A stretch of 64,000 bases of DNA from Bradyrhizobium sp. (GTDB taxonomy: Bacteria; Pseudomonadota; Alphaproteobacteria; Rhizobiales; Xanthobacteraceae). Numbering within the stretch: position 1 is the first letter of the stretch; each line of letters begins with the position of its first letter. Shown in pieces: positions 1-7,595 of the stretch. Made by a program: the position numbers and the translations under genes. A model generated the notes under the pieces. It did not search any database. It was not told the DNA's origin and saw only the letters and a list, made by a program, of their open reading frames with translations. The stretch lies in contig NZ_SSNA01000137.1 in NCBI RefSeq assembly GCF_004799445.1, positions 1 through 64,000 on the forward strand, given 5' to 3'.

Positions 1-88
1 CGTTGATCACGTCCGGCTTAACCTCAGTCGCAGCTGCTGGAAGCTGTAGAAGGGCCGTGAATCCGAGTGCTATGATCCACTGTCTCAT
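1..88 (-). CDS. Secreted protein, N-terminal fragment (runs off left edge)
   Basis: An ATG at 88 on the minus strand opens a frame that stays open to the window edge (29 codons visible). It begins MRQWIIALGFTALLQ and continues to LPAAATEVKPD, a classical Sec signal peptide with a likely cleavage after the Ala run near residue 20. An AGAGG ribosome-binding site sits six bases upstream of the ATG. The mature protein lies outside the window, so no function can be assigned. Confidence 0.55.
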   Translation of the reverse strand, partial: MRQWIIALGFTALLQLPAAATEVKPDVIN

Positions 89-259
89 TGATGCCTCTGG
101 CCGGCTCTCTATAAGTCACACTCCTGACAAGGCATTTCGGTTTCCCGAGTTCCACCACCACGGAAAGATATGCTGAATCTAGCGGCACAATGAGATCAGT
201 ATCGGGCGACCATTATGATTGCGACGACAATGAATGCTGCGACCAGCGAAAGAGCGCGA

Positions 260-539
260 TCAAGTATTTTCGACCTGGGCTTTGCGGCGTCGGGCGGAGG
301 CATAGCCTAACGTAGGCGGCTGTGGTTCGCCAGCAAACCAGCAAACAACCCCGGATTTGACTGGATCTGACGCTATGACGATTTTTTCGAAGTGATCGCA
401 CTTCGAGCAGTCCGAACCTGCGAAGTTCAAACCCTGTGGGTCCTTGCGAGATGCGCGCGAGCATCATGCGCGCTCGGCAATTCGGGCAGCGGAGTCGCTG
501 AATTGCGAGCAGCGGGATTGCGGCAGGGTAATCGGTCAT
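260..539 (-). pseudogene. Frameshifted two-CXXC zinc-ribbon small protein
   Basis: From the ATG at 539 the frame reads MTDYPAAIPLLAIQRL and then a CPNC knuckle. Around 411-415 it shifts into a non-matching reading. Skipping one G there restores a second knuckle, CSKC-DH, followed by a KIVIASDPVKSGVV stretch, a PQPPT tail and a stop at 260-262. Small proteins with one CXXC near the N-terminus, about 25 residues, then a second CXXC and a PPT-like tail are common in Bradyrhizobium, so the repaired reading fits a known pattern. Repaired length is about 93 residues. The one-base insertion means the gene is broken, or that there is a sequencing error at that G. Function of the family is unknown; zinc binding is inferred from the cysteines. 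Confidence 0.6.
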
Positions 540-999
540 TGCATTCCACCCTAGGTCAGGCGGAAGAGCAAAACTCTCAGTCACCGATAGGCGCCAAAGA
601 GAGGCGGTGATGGAACCAACATGATCTACTGTGTTCCAGAGCTGCGGGTCAATATTGCTCACATCCAGAAATATAATGATTGGCAAATTTGGCCGGCCAT
701 GTCCGTTCAGGGTTAGTCCCGTCAGTTTGGCCAAATGCCGGCCACTTCAGGTCTTCCCCGAACTACGGACATTCGCAGTATTCGTCGGCATGTCGCAAAC
801 GTGCGAGTAGGCGATAAGCGGACGAAACATCAGGACACATACTGTCAAAAAGATTTAAGGATGGAATCGCGCGCAGCCTGCTAGTCTAACGATACTCGCG
901 CCCCCATCTTACGCAGCCCCTGGCTGTTCGCGGGTAACGGTCCCAGTCCCGGGGCCGTTTTGTCGTGGAAACTCGCGGCTGGAATGAGAGGTCAGACAA
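540..999. other. Non-coding stretch with a degenerate dispersed repeat
   Basis: No convincing gene is seen here on either strand. The stretch contains one copy of the dispersed element described at 740-806 and, near its right end, the ribosome-binding site of the small gene starting at 1000 (GAGAGG, nine bases before the ATG). Confidence 0.5.
740..806 (+). repeat. Degenerate dispersed repeat, copy 1
   Basis: This stretch and 2431-2495 share GGCCACTT, GGTCTTCCCCG, ACGGA and CATGTC blocks in the same order and spacing, roughly 70 percent identical by eye. Similar stretches are scattered between genes in Bradyrhizobium genomes. No reading frame is conserved between the copies. Confidence 0.5.
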
Positions 1000-1296
1000 A
1001 TGCGCTATCTCGTGATCTTGGCGGTCATGGCCACGGACAGTTGCTCAATGACGAACCCGGGCATCAACCTTGCCAGAAACGATTTTAAGGGGCAGCCGCT
1101 TAGCGCCGTCCAGGTCAGGCTTGGTCCTCCGGAACAGCAGCAGACGATAGAGGGACGAAAAATCTATACATGGTTCAAGGGTCAGACACTCAACCCATGC
1201 ATAATTCACGTCACCATGGCCGGCGATGTCGTCGACTCCTATGAGACAACGGGCGACCCCAATATTTGCTCCCCGTGGGACTACCGCCCCGGATAA
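1000..1296 (+). CDS. Small hypothetical exported protein
   Basis: 98 residues. The N-terminus MRYLVILAVMATDSCS is hydrophobic and ends in a Cys that could be a degenerate lipobox, so a lipoprotein or Sec-exported protein is possible. The rest is polar, with a GQPLSAVQVRLGPPEQ stretch, a YTWF core and two further Cys residues that could form a disulfide. A GAGAGG ribosome-binding site sits upstream. The pattern (short lipoprotein in which a 'G-x-P' segment precedes a Trp-containing strand) resembles the small outer-membrane lipoproteins of the SmpA/OmlA type, but I cannot establish that. Function unknown. Confidence 0.55.
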   Translation: MRYLVILAVMATDSCSMTNPGINLARNDFKGQPLSAVQVRLGPPEQQQTIEGRKIYTWFKGQTLNPCIIHVTMAGDVVDSYETTGDPNICSPWDYRPG

Positions 1297-1400
1297 GCAA
1301 TATACCAAGCCCGCAACGCAAGGGGTCTGTCGCAGACAGTAGCCACCGTCGGACTCCGGTCTGATGCGGTTTTTGCGCATGTAGCCTCGGCGCTGGCGGG

Positions 1401-1478
1401 GCGGCAGAGAAAATGACGCCCGCCCAGATCGCCGAGGCGCAGAAGTTGGTGCGTGACTGGAAGCCGAAGCCGGAACGC
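1401..1478 (+). pseudogene. Remnant of a Sel1-repeat protein C-terminus
   Basis: The frame reads AAEKMTPAQIAEAQ then KLVRDWKPKPE. This is the typical last segment of alphaproteobacterial Sel1/TPR-like proteins, which end in 'MT-x-x-Q-I-A-x-A-Q-K-L-A-R-x-W-K-P-K'. No Sel1 repeats are found upstream and the frame continues into non-homologous residues, so only the tail survives. The start codon at 1413 would give a 76-residue product that I do not think is real. Confidence 0.4.
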
Positions 1479-1558
1479 CAGCTTCTCCCGCGACGGAAGC
1501 CGGTCTTGCGCGCGCCGCGTCGGGCATGTCCTATCATGAGATTCTCCGTCTCGTGCGT

Positions 1559-1747
1559 TCAGTCAATCGCGCGATTGAGAACGACGTCGAAGGCATCGTT
1601 TTGCGTGCTTGACCGCTGCAATATCCTTCCGCCGATAACGTGAAGAACAAGGAATGCGATCAATACGATCGCAACCAGAATCTTCCCGACAGATGCGCGC
1701 AATTGCACCGGCCTGTCACGCCGTAGCCATCCCTCACTCACCGTCAT
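1559..1747 (-). CDS. Small single-pass membrane protein, hypothetical
   Basis: From ATG 1747 the product is 62 residues: a polar, Arg-rich N-terminus (MTVSEGWLRRDRP), then one long hydrophobic helix at about residues 20-40 (KILVAIVLIAFLVLHVIGG), then a short polar tail. The positive-inside rule puts the N-terminus in the cytoplasm. It follows the 67-residue gene at 1764-1967 by 16 bases on the same strand, so the two are probably co-transcribed. Its ribosome-binding site is weak. Function unknown; longer in-frame starts exist upstream but would overlap the neighbour. Confidence 0.4.
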   Translation of the reverse strand: MTVSEGWLRRDRPVQLRASVGKILVAIVLIAFLVLHVIGGRILQRSSTQNDAFDVVLNRAID

Positions 1748-1763
1748 GTTGTTTGGCTCCAAA

Positions 1764-1967
1764 TCATTTGTTCTGCTCGCAGGGAATATTGCTCTCGGCT
1801 TTGTGGACCAGGTGACGGTACTGACGGATAGTGCGCTCCGCCTGTAGCCGGCGCGAGTGATGCAACGCTTCGACAACTATTCTGAAAATGCTCTTTCGCG
1901 CCTTCGACTGCTCGCGTTCGGTTTCGAAGGAAGCAAACCTTGTCGCAATGAATGGAGCGTGTCTCAT
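1764..1967 (-). CDS. Small hypothetical protein, Arg/His-rich helix
   Basis: 67 residues from ATG 1967, preceded by GGAG nine bases upstream. The core FRIVVEALHHSRRLQAER followed by IRQYRHL is an amphipathic basic helix. Small proteins with 'EALHxSRRxQAxRxxRQYRHL' are found many times over in Bradyrhizobium genomes, with no known function. The chosen ATG is favoured over an upstream in-frame start because of its ribosome-binding site. It heads a likely two-gene unit with the small membrane protein downstream. Confidence 0.55.
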   Translation of the reverse strand: MRHAPFIATRFASFETEREQSKARKSIFRIVVEALHHSRRLQAERTIRQYRHLVHKAESNIPCEQNK

Positions 1968-2578
1968 CGTTGAAACTCCGCAATGACATTGGGGACGACA
2001 GTGACGCAAGTTGCAAAAGGCGCTTGTGATCAAAATCACATTTCAAGAAATGTTTACCGTGGACGCATCCTTGAGCTTCCGCTCAATCTCACGGACAGGA
2101 ACTGGACGGACGAAGCAGCTCCAGCCGCTGTTCAAATCATAAGGCGCGGCTCAGAGATCGAGATCATCAGAACAACCGGATGCATTAAAAATCGTAAGTG
2201 CGAATCCAATTGTACTGCAGCGGCAAATATTGTTTGCGCTGAAATGATATCCATTTGTCTCGAAATTTGAGCACGGCACGGTCTAAGCAATAGGCAAACG
2301 TCCGGTGCACTTTGCTTGCGCGCGAAACGCCAAATTTCGCCGCCCACGATCAAGGTGGTGTTTATTGCGTCCGCTTGGAGCAATCAGCGGCATGTCCGGA
2401 TTGGGTCAATGCGCCTTTTGGCGACCGGTCGGCCACTTTCGGTCTTCCCCGCTTAACGGAGATCTGTTGCGTCCGCCGACATGTCTCGAAGGTGCCCCGA
2501 AACAGACATCGACCGCCTTGTCCGATCATGCCGTGGGCCACGCGGGCACACGCCTTGGTTCGATGAGTGTGATAGTAT
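1968..2578. other. Non-coding stretch before the adenylate cyclase
   Basis: Roughly 600 bases with no supported gene. Short open frames on both strands have no ribosome-binding site or recognisable composition. It includes the second copy of the degenerate dispersed element (2431-2495). AT content is higher than in the rest of the window. Confidence 0.5.
2431..2495 (+). repeat. Degenerate dispersed repeat, copy 2
   Basis: Partner of 740-806: same orientation and same order of shared blocks, from GGCCACTT through GGTCTTCCCCG and ACGGA to CATGTC. It lies about 170 bases upstream of the cyclase start. Confidence 0.5.
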
Positions 2579-2665
2579 TTGAAGCCAATTGTCGCTAACA
2601 TTTTCAAACAGGTGCCGGCTCAAACCGGTAGGGTTAGACGCTTCACGCCTCGGCGGGAGAATCCC

Positions 2666-4426
2666 TTGGCCCCAGAACACCTAGTGCGACGGCTTACAGC
2701 CATATTCGCAGCCGATGTCGCCGGCTATAGCCGTTTGACAGGCATGGACGAGGAAGGCACGCACGTCCGGCTGAAGGAGCATTTGCGGGTTTTAATTGAT
2801 CCAAAGATTGCTGCCCATCGCGGACACATCGTCAAGAATACCGGCGATGGGCTCCTAGCCGAATTCAATAGCGTTGTGGACGCGATGCGCTGTGCAGTCG
2901 AGGTTCAGGGCGGCATGGCGGAACGCAATTCAGACGTACCGCCGAACAATCGAATTGAGTTCCGTATCGGTATCAACCTCGGCGACGTTATCCAGGATAA
3001 CGGGGACATATTCGGCGACGGTGTCAACATAGCAGCACGTCTCGAAGCGATTGCGGAGCCGGGCGGCATTTGTGTCTCGGATGATGCCCACCGACAACTC
3101 CGCGATAAACTCGATATCGTGTTTGATGATGCTGGCGAGCAGAACCTCAAGAACATTGGACGCCCGGTCCGCGTTTTCAGAGTGAGGGATCGCGGTGCGA
3201 CCGCAAGCCAAAGACCCATCTTGGCGCTCCCGGACAAACCCTCGATTGCCGTACTACCTTTCCAGAACCTAAGTACCGACCAGGAGCAGGAGTATTTCGC
3301 AGACGGCGTCGTGGAGGATATCACGATGGCGCTGTCGCTCTTTCGTTGGCTGTTTGTGATCGCGCGCAATTCGAGCTTTACTTACAAAGGCCGGCCCGTG
3401 GACGTGAAGCAGGTCGGCCGCGAGCTTGGAGTGCGCTACGTACTCGAAGGCAGCGTGCGCAAGGCGGGAAACCGCATTCGTATCGCCGGTCAGCTCATCG
3501 ATGCCGAAACCGGAGCACATCTCTGGGCAGACCGTTTTGAGGGTGCGCTCGAAGATATGTTCGATCTACAGGACCATGTGACCGCCAGCGTCATTAGTGC
3601 AATCGCCCCGAAGCTGCAGGTTGAGGAGGTCAAGCGGGCCAAGCGCAAACCAACCGAAAATCTGACGGCGTACGATTATTACCTGAGGGGACTGGCGAAA
3701 GTTCGTCGATGGACAATGGAAGCGAACCGCGAGGCACTCGAGCTCTTTTGCAAAGCGATTGAGCTCGACCGTGGTCTGGCGAGCGCCTATGGCATGGCCG
3801 CGTGGTGCTACGTACAACGCAAGGCGCGTGGCTGGATGATCGAGCCTGTGCACGAGAGTGCGGAAGCTACGCGGCTGGCCCGGAGAGCAGTACAGCTCGG
3901 TGGAGATGACCCCATCGCGCTGTCTATGGGTGGATATGCACTCGCCTTTGTTGCCCAGGAATTCGACGATGCGGCGGCGTTTATGGATCGCGGACTGGCG
4001 GTCAGTCCCAACTTTGCCCAAGCTTGGACGCTTAGTGGCTGGTTGAGAGTTTGGAGAGGTGAGCCGGACCTGGCACTTGAACACGTTGCGCGTGCCATGC
4101 GCCTGAGCCCGCTCGACCCGTCCATGTACGGCATGCACGGAGCCATGGCGTATGCCCATTTTCTCGCGAACCGATGCGACGTGGCGTCGTCATGCGCCGA
4201 AAGGGCAATGCGCGACAATCCGACTTTCCTGCTGGCAATCTGCATTTCCGCGGCCAGCAACGCGCTCGCTGGGCGACTTGAGCCAGCACGTAAAGCCATC
4301 GCACGGGCGCTCGAATTTAACCCCGACTTGCGGCCCTCCAATCTCAAATATTTGGCACCATTTCGCCGAGCTGAGGACCTCGCCACGTTCGCCGAGGGTC
4401 TCCGCAAAGCAGGGCTTCCGGAGTGA
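2666..4426 (+). CDS. Class III adenylate/guanylate cyclase with CadC-like and TPR region
   Basis: A soluble signalling cyclase that would make cAMP (or cGMP) from the nucleoside triphosphate. Counting from an upstream ATG at 2579, the catalytic domain spans about 36-205: metal-binding Asp46 in FAADVAGYSRL, Asp90 in KNTGDGLLAEF, and the GDIFGDGVNIAARLE motif with the Asn and Arg that stabilise the transition state. Residues 220-345 (PSIAVLPFQNLS, FADGVVEDI, RYVLEGSVRKAG) form the FlgO/CadC-type domain, and the remainder is TPR helices. No membrane helix is seen. The start is uncertain. TTG 2666 has GGGAGA just upstream and gives the family-like N-terminus MAPEHLVRRLTAIF; GTG 2684 and ATG 2579 are alternatives. 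Bradyrhizobium carries dozens of this architecture; the signal sensed is unknown. Confidence 0.85.
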   Translation: MAPEHLVRRLTAIFAADVAGYSRLTGMDEEGTHVRLKEHLRVLIDPKIAAHRGHIVKNTGDGLLAEFNSVVDAMRCAVEVQGGMAERNSDVPPNNRIEFRIGINLGDVIQDNGDIFGDGVNIAARLEAIAEPGGICVSDDAHRQLRDKLDIVFDDAGEQNLKNIGRPVRVFRVRDRGATASQRPILALPDKPSIAVLPFQNLSTDQEQEYFADGVVEDITMALSLFRWLFVIARNSSFTYKGRPVDVKQVGRELGVRYVLEGSVRKAGNRIRIAGQLIDAETGAHLWADRFEGALEDMFDLQDHVTASVISAIAPKLQVEEVKRAKRKPTENLTAYDYYLRGLAKVRRWTMEANREALELFCKAIELDRGLASAYGMAAWCYVQRKARGWMIEPVHESAEATRLARRAVQLGGDDPIALSMGGYALAFVAQEFDDAAAFMDRGLAVSPNFAQAWTLSGWLRVWRGEPDLALEHVARAMRLSPLDPSMYGMHGAMAYAHFLANRCDVASSCAERAMRDNPTFLLAICISAASNALAGRLEPARKAIARALEFNPDLRPSNLKYLAPFRRAEDLATFAEGLRKAGLPE

Positions 4427-4498
4427 CGTTGCGTGTCTCGGCTGCGGGTTGAACGAAACGACCGCGCCTGGGCTCACGTCCAAAACGGGTCAGACTCG

Positions 4499-4525
4499 GA
4501 AGTAGCGGCGCTTCCGCGCTATTTC
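4499..4525 (+). terminator. Possible terminator after the cyclase
   Basis: GAAGTAGCG pairs with CGCTATTTC (nine pairs, one G-U) around an eight-base loop, 70 bases after the cyclase stop, followed by a broken T-rich stretch. Plausible but weak. Confidence 0.35.
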
Positions 4526-4600
4526 TGCTTTGACCCGATGAACGGACATCGCGAGACGCCGCCACCGAGTGTGTTTCGTGCCAGCAACTGAAGTGAGCTC

Positions 4601-4875
4601 TTTACTCGAAGTCCTGATTTTAATTTCAGCCACTCGGCAGGTCACCGCACGCGTTCGCCGTCGACCCACCATGTCTTTCCGCGATGCGTCACGACGGCGT
4701 AGCCGTCGTCGTCGTCCTTGATGACATCGACTTTCGTGCCTACTGGCAACCGAATAGGGCAGTACCTGCTGAACTGCCCGCCTTTTGGCGTCAGTGACTG
4801 CATCGTGTATTCGTGCGCGGCTCCCCAACTGGTGCATACATAGGTTTCGACCTTGATCACCCCGGGCCGGGCGTC
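4601..4875. repeat. 275-bp direct repeat, copy 1 (decayed)
   Basis: Matches 5486-5760 with a constant offset of 885 bases and no insertion or deletion, starting at TTTACTCGAA and ending at the GCGTC beside the signal-peptide cleavage region of the encoded gene. Differences are scattered point changes. The pair brackets the cupin gene at 4981-5376. Confidence 0.75.
4642..4875 (-). pseudogene. 5'-decayed duplicate of the SH3-like secreted protein
   Basis: Encodes the same mature domain as the gene at 5527-5823: ARPGVIKVETYVC, an HEYTMQSLTPKGGQ stretch, CPIRLPVGTKVDVIKDDDDG and WWVDGERVR. Immediately upstream of the Ala-Asp-Ala-Arg-Pro segment the frame meets a TAG, and the signal peptide of the intact copy is not recognisable. 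A GTG at 4860 could start a 72-residue leaderless product, but it has no obvious ribosome-binding site. I infer that a duplication was followed by loss of the export signal. Confidence 0.65.
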
Positions 4876-4980
4876 GGCCTACCTGCAACTGCGGACACGG
4901 CGCTGCACCAGGATAACCGGGGCTACGCGCCAAGAGGCGACATCGCGAACGAATGAAGGAGGCGGCTTGCTGCGGCAGCC

Positions 4981-5376
4981 TTACTTGCCCTGTTCCGTGA
5001 CCGGGCTTGACAGAGGCTTGCCCTTCTCGACAACGAGCATCGCTATAAGCTTGACTGGCGCGTCGCTGGAATTGATGACGAGATGAGCTTTGCCAGGTTC
5101 AACATAGAAGGCTTCACCCGCCTTGTAGCTGGCCGTAGGGCGCCCCTCCTGTTCGAAGACGAGCGTGCCTTCCAAGACGTATCCGCTCAATGGGCCCGGA
5201 TGGGCATGCTTGAGCTCGCGCGCACCGGGGGCAAACTCCAGGGCGTTCACGACGGTCTGGAACCCTGGTGGCCCATCCTCGGTCAGCAGGATCTTGCGCT
5301 GAACCCCGGCTTCCTGGGCGCAGACACTAGCTCCAGCAGCCAGCAGCATCGCTCCAATTAATAGCATTCGGACCAT
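4981..5376 (-). CDS. Secreted cupin-domain protein
   Basis: 131 residues with a Sec signal peptide (MVRMLLIGAMLLAAGASVCAQ, cleavage after the Ala-Gln region). A single conserved-barrel cupin follows: GAREL-KHAHPGPLSGYVLEG carries the HxH and Gly-rich motif 1, and GEAFYVEPGKAHLVINSS carries the motif 2 His, so a metal site is likely. Small periplasmic cupins of this kind have no settled reaction. It lies alone between the two copies of a 275-bp direct repeat, on the same strand as both duplicated genes. Confidence 0.75.
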   Translation of the reverse strand: MVRMLLIGAMLLAAGASVCAQEAGVQRKILLTEDGPPGFQTVVNALEFAPGARELKHAHPGPLSGYVLEGTLVFEQEGRPTASYKAGEAFYVEPGKAHLVINSSDAPVKLIAMLVVEKGKPLSSPVTEQGK

Positions 5377-5485
5377 GACCAGGCTCGTTTGTTCAACCTT
5401 GCGGCGAAAATATCATACGGTGCATTCGCTCGCAAGTTTCACGATGTCCGTTCCGGATCTACGCGTCAGTCACGGACGTGCCTCC

Positions 5486-5760
5486 TTTACTCGAAGTCCT
5501 GATTTGAATTTCAGCCATTCGGCCGCTCACCGCACTCTTTCGCCGTCGACCCACCATGTCTTTCCGCGATGCGTCACGACGGCGTAGCCGTCGTCGTCGT
5601 CCTTGATGACATCGACTTTGGTGCCTACTGGCAGCCGAATGGGGCAGTTCCTGCTGATCTGCCCGCCTTTCGGTGTCAGCGACTGCATCGTATATTCGTG
5701 TGCGGCTCCCCAACCCGTACAGGCATAGGTTTCGACTTTGATCACCCCGGGCCGTGCGTC
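5486..5760. repeat. 275-bp direct repeat, copy 2 (intact)
   Basis: Partner of 4601-4875. It covers the mature part of the SH3-like gene plus about 40 bases after its stop. The signal-peptide part of the gene lies outside the recognisable repeat. Confidence 0.75.
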
Positions 5761-5823
5761 AGCGGCCGTTAACGTGCAAATGGCGAGAGCGACCGCGAGT
5801 ACGCCGGTCCTCAACACTATCAT
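5527..5823 (-). CDS. Small secreted SH3-like protein, hypothetical
   Basis: 98 residues from ATG 5823. Residues 1-23 are a signal peptide (MIVLRTGVLAVALAICTLTAADA). The mature part is short and beta-rich, with two Cys residues (YAC..., NCPIRL) that could pair in the periplasm, a VGTKVDVIKDDDDGYAVV segment and a Trp-Trp ending (KTWWVDGERVR), resembling a bacterial SH3-like fold. No enzyme motif is seen. A truncated duplicate lies at 4642-4875. Function unknown. Confidence 0.65.
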   Translation of the reverse strand: MIVLRTGVLAVALAICTLTAADARPGVIKVETYACTGWGAAHEYTMQSLTPKGGQISRNCPIRLPVGTKVDVIKDDDDGYAVVTHRGKTWWVDGERVR

Positions 5824-5876
5824 GATCGCCCCCGGTTTTTCCGCTCTTTGCCGACGCCAATATATCAGTCCGCGCG

Positions 5877-7520
5877 CTAGCCAGCGATCGAGCCGACCGC
5901 CGCCTCCGGCGCGCTCCTGCCGCGGATCAGATCCGACGCCTTGTCGGCGATCATCATGGTGGAGGCGTTGAGGTTGGCCGAGATCATCCGCGGCATGATC
6001 GAGGCATCGACCACACGCAGGCCCTGCAAGCCATGCACGCGCAACTGGTCGTCGACCACGGCCCACGGCGCATCGGCCGGACCCATCCGGCAGGTGCAGC
6101 CGGGATGGAAGGTCGTGGTGCCGCGCTGGGTGGCGGCTTCGAGGAATTCGTCGTCGGTCTGCACGTTGGGCCCGGGGAAATCCTCATGCGCGTAATAGGG
6201 CGCGAGCGGATCTGACTTGAGCAATCGCCGCGCCAGCTTCATGCCGGCAACGACGACGCGGCGATCGAGATCGGCGACCAGATAATTGGTCTGGATGATC
6301 GGCTGTTGGAACGGATCGGCCGAACGGACGCGGACATAGCCGCGGCTTTCCGGCCGCTGTTGCCAGGACGCCACCGTCATGCCGGGCTCATCCTCGAGCT
6401 GCCCCTGCACGCCCTCCTTGTAGCTCGCCGGTGTGAATGTCAGTTGCAGATCGGAGCTCTCGGTGGTCTCGCCGGAGTGCCAGAAACAATAGACCATGGT
6501 CGGCGACAGCGACAGCAGGCCGCGCCGGGTGGTGGCCCATTTGATCGCCTCGCCCACCAGGCTAAGGCCGCGCCGGCGTTCGTTGATGGTCTTGATGTTC
6601 TTGACGCGGGCGACCGAGCGCGGCGCGTAGTGGTCCTGCAACCCTTCGCCGACGCCGGCCAGCGCGTGGCGCACCTCGATGCCAAGCGGGCGCAGCAAAT
6701 CCGGCGAACCGACGCCGGACAATTGCAGCAGCTGCGGTGAATTGTAGGTGCCGCCGGCGAGAATCACTTCCTTCCTGGCGCGCACCTCGTGCGACGTGCC
6801 GCCCTTGCCGCCCCTGACGTAGCGCACGCCGACCGCGCGCTTACCCTCGAAGATGATCTGCGTCGCATGCGCGTGCGTGCGCACATCGACATTGCCGCGC
6901 TTCCGCGCCGGGTGCAGGAAGGCGGTCGCGGCGCTGACGCGCAGGCCATTCTTGATAGTGCGCTGGGCGTAGGAGACGCCCTCCTGTATCGCGCCGTTGT
7001 AGTCGGGGTTGCGCGGAATGCCGAGGCTGATCGCGCCCGCCATGAACGCCTCGCACAGCGGATCCTGCCACTCCATGGTGGTGACGGTGAGATTGCCCTC
7101 GCGCCCGCGATAGGCGTCCTCGCCCTCGCCGATGCGCCGCTCCAGCCGCTTGAAATAGGGCAGCACATCCGGATAGCCCCAGCCGCGGTTGCCGAGCTGC
7201 GCCCAGGTGTCGAAGTCCTGGCGCTGGCCGCGATTGTAGATGTGACCATTGATCGAGGAGGAGCCGCCGAGCGTCTTGCCGCGCGGCGCGTAGATGCTGC
7301 GGCCGCCGGTCCAGGGACCCGGCTCCTGCTGGTAGGCCCAGTTGATGCTGCGCATGTGAAAGGTCTTGATGAAGCCGGCCGGCAGGTGGATGTACGGGTG
7401 CCAATCCTTCGGGCCGGCCTCAAGCACGCAGATCCTGGTGGCAGCATCCTCGCTCAGCCGGTTCGCCAGCACGCAGCCCGCGGAGCCCGCGCCCACGATC
7501 ACATAGTCGAATGTATCCAT
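5877..7520 (-). CDS. GMC-family FAD-dependent oxidoreductase (choline/alcohol dehydrogenase type)
   Basis: 547 residues from ATG 7520. An FAD-binding Rossmann motif GAGSAG is at residues 10-15 after DYVIVG. The GMC signatures GKTLGGSSSINGHIYNRG and AGGTYNSPQLLQLSGVG follow, and the C-terminal motif FHPGCTCRMG carries the catalytic His, with NLNASTMMIADKASDLI contacting FAD. The family oxidises primary alcohols, choline, glucosides or similar, passing electrons to a quinone or other acceptor. No signal peptide or linked choline/betaine genes are present, so the substrate is open. A longer in-frame start at 7652 would run through a repeat and into the GNAT gene. Upstream neighbour on the same strand is the GNAT gene, 74 bases away. 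Confidence 0.88.
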   Translation of the reverse strand: MDTFDYVIVGAGSAGCVLANRLSEDAATRICVLEAGPKDWHPYIHLPAGFIKTFHMRSINWAYQQEPGPWTGGRSIYAPRGKTLGGSSSINGHIYNRGQRQDFDTWAQLGNRGWGYPDVLPYFKRLERRIGEGEDAYRGREGNLTVTTMEWQDPLCEAFMAGAISLGIPRNPDYNGAIQEGVSYAQRTIKNGLRVSAATAFLHPARKRGNVDVRTHAHATQIIFEGKRAVGVRYVRGGKGGTSHEVRARKEVILAGGTYNSPQLLQLSGVGSPDLLRPLGIEVRHALAGVGEGLQDHYAPRSVARVKNIKTINERRRGLSLVGEAIKWATTRRGLLSLSPTMVYCFWHSGETTESSDLQLTFTPASYKEGVQGQLEDEPGMTVASWQQRPESRGYVRVRSADPFQQPIIQTNYLVADLDRRVVVAGMKLARRLLKSDPLAPYYAHEDFPGPNVQTDDEFLEAATQRGTTTFHPGCTCRMGPADAPWAVVDDQLRVHGLQGLRVVDASIMPRMISANLNASTMMIADKASDLIRGRSAPEAAVGSIAG

Positions 7521-7543
7521 CGTCCAGCCTTCAGCGTCTTCAT

Positions 7544-7595
7544 CTTTTGACGCGTTTTCTTCACGCGAACCGGTACCCACTTCGCTCGAAAACGC
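7544..7595. repeat. Dispersed repeat of the 'CCGGT...CTTCGC' family
   Basis: TTTTGACGCGTTTTCTTCAC followed by GCGAACCGGTACCCACTTCG. The same element occurs at 35060-35114 with only a few changes, and inverted and more diverged at 11275-11335. It lies between the GNAT stop and the GMC gene. Confidence 0.7.

Noticed and set aside
213..734. 173-codon minus-strand frame as an intact gene
   Set aside because: Only the middle matches a family and in the wrong frame at its end; better explained as the frameshifted zinc-ribbon gene at 260-539 plus chance extension.
5941..7550. Plus-strand frames across the GMC gene
   Set aside because: Arg/His/Ala-rich shadow translations of a GC-rich minus-strand gene.
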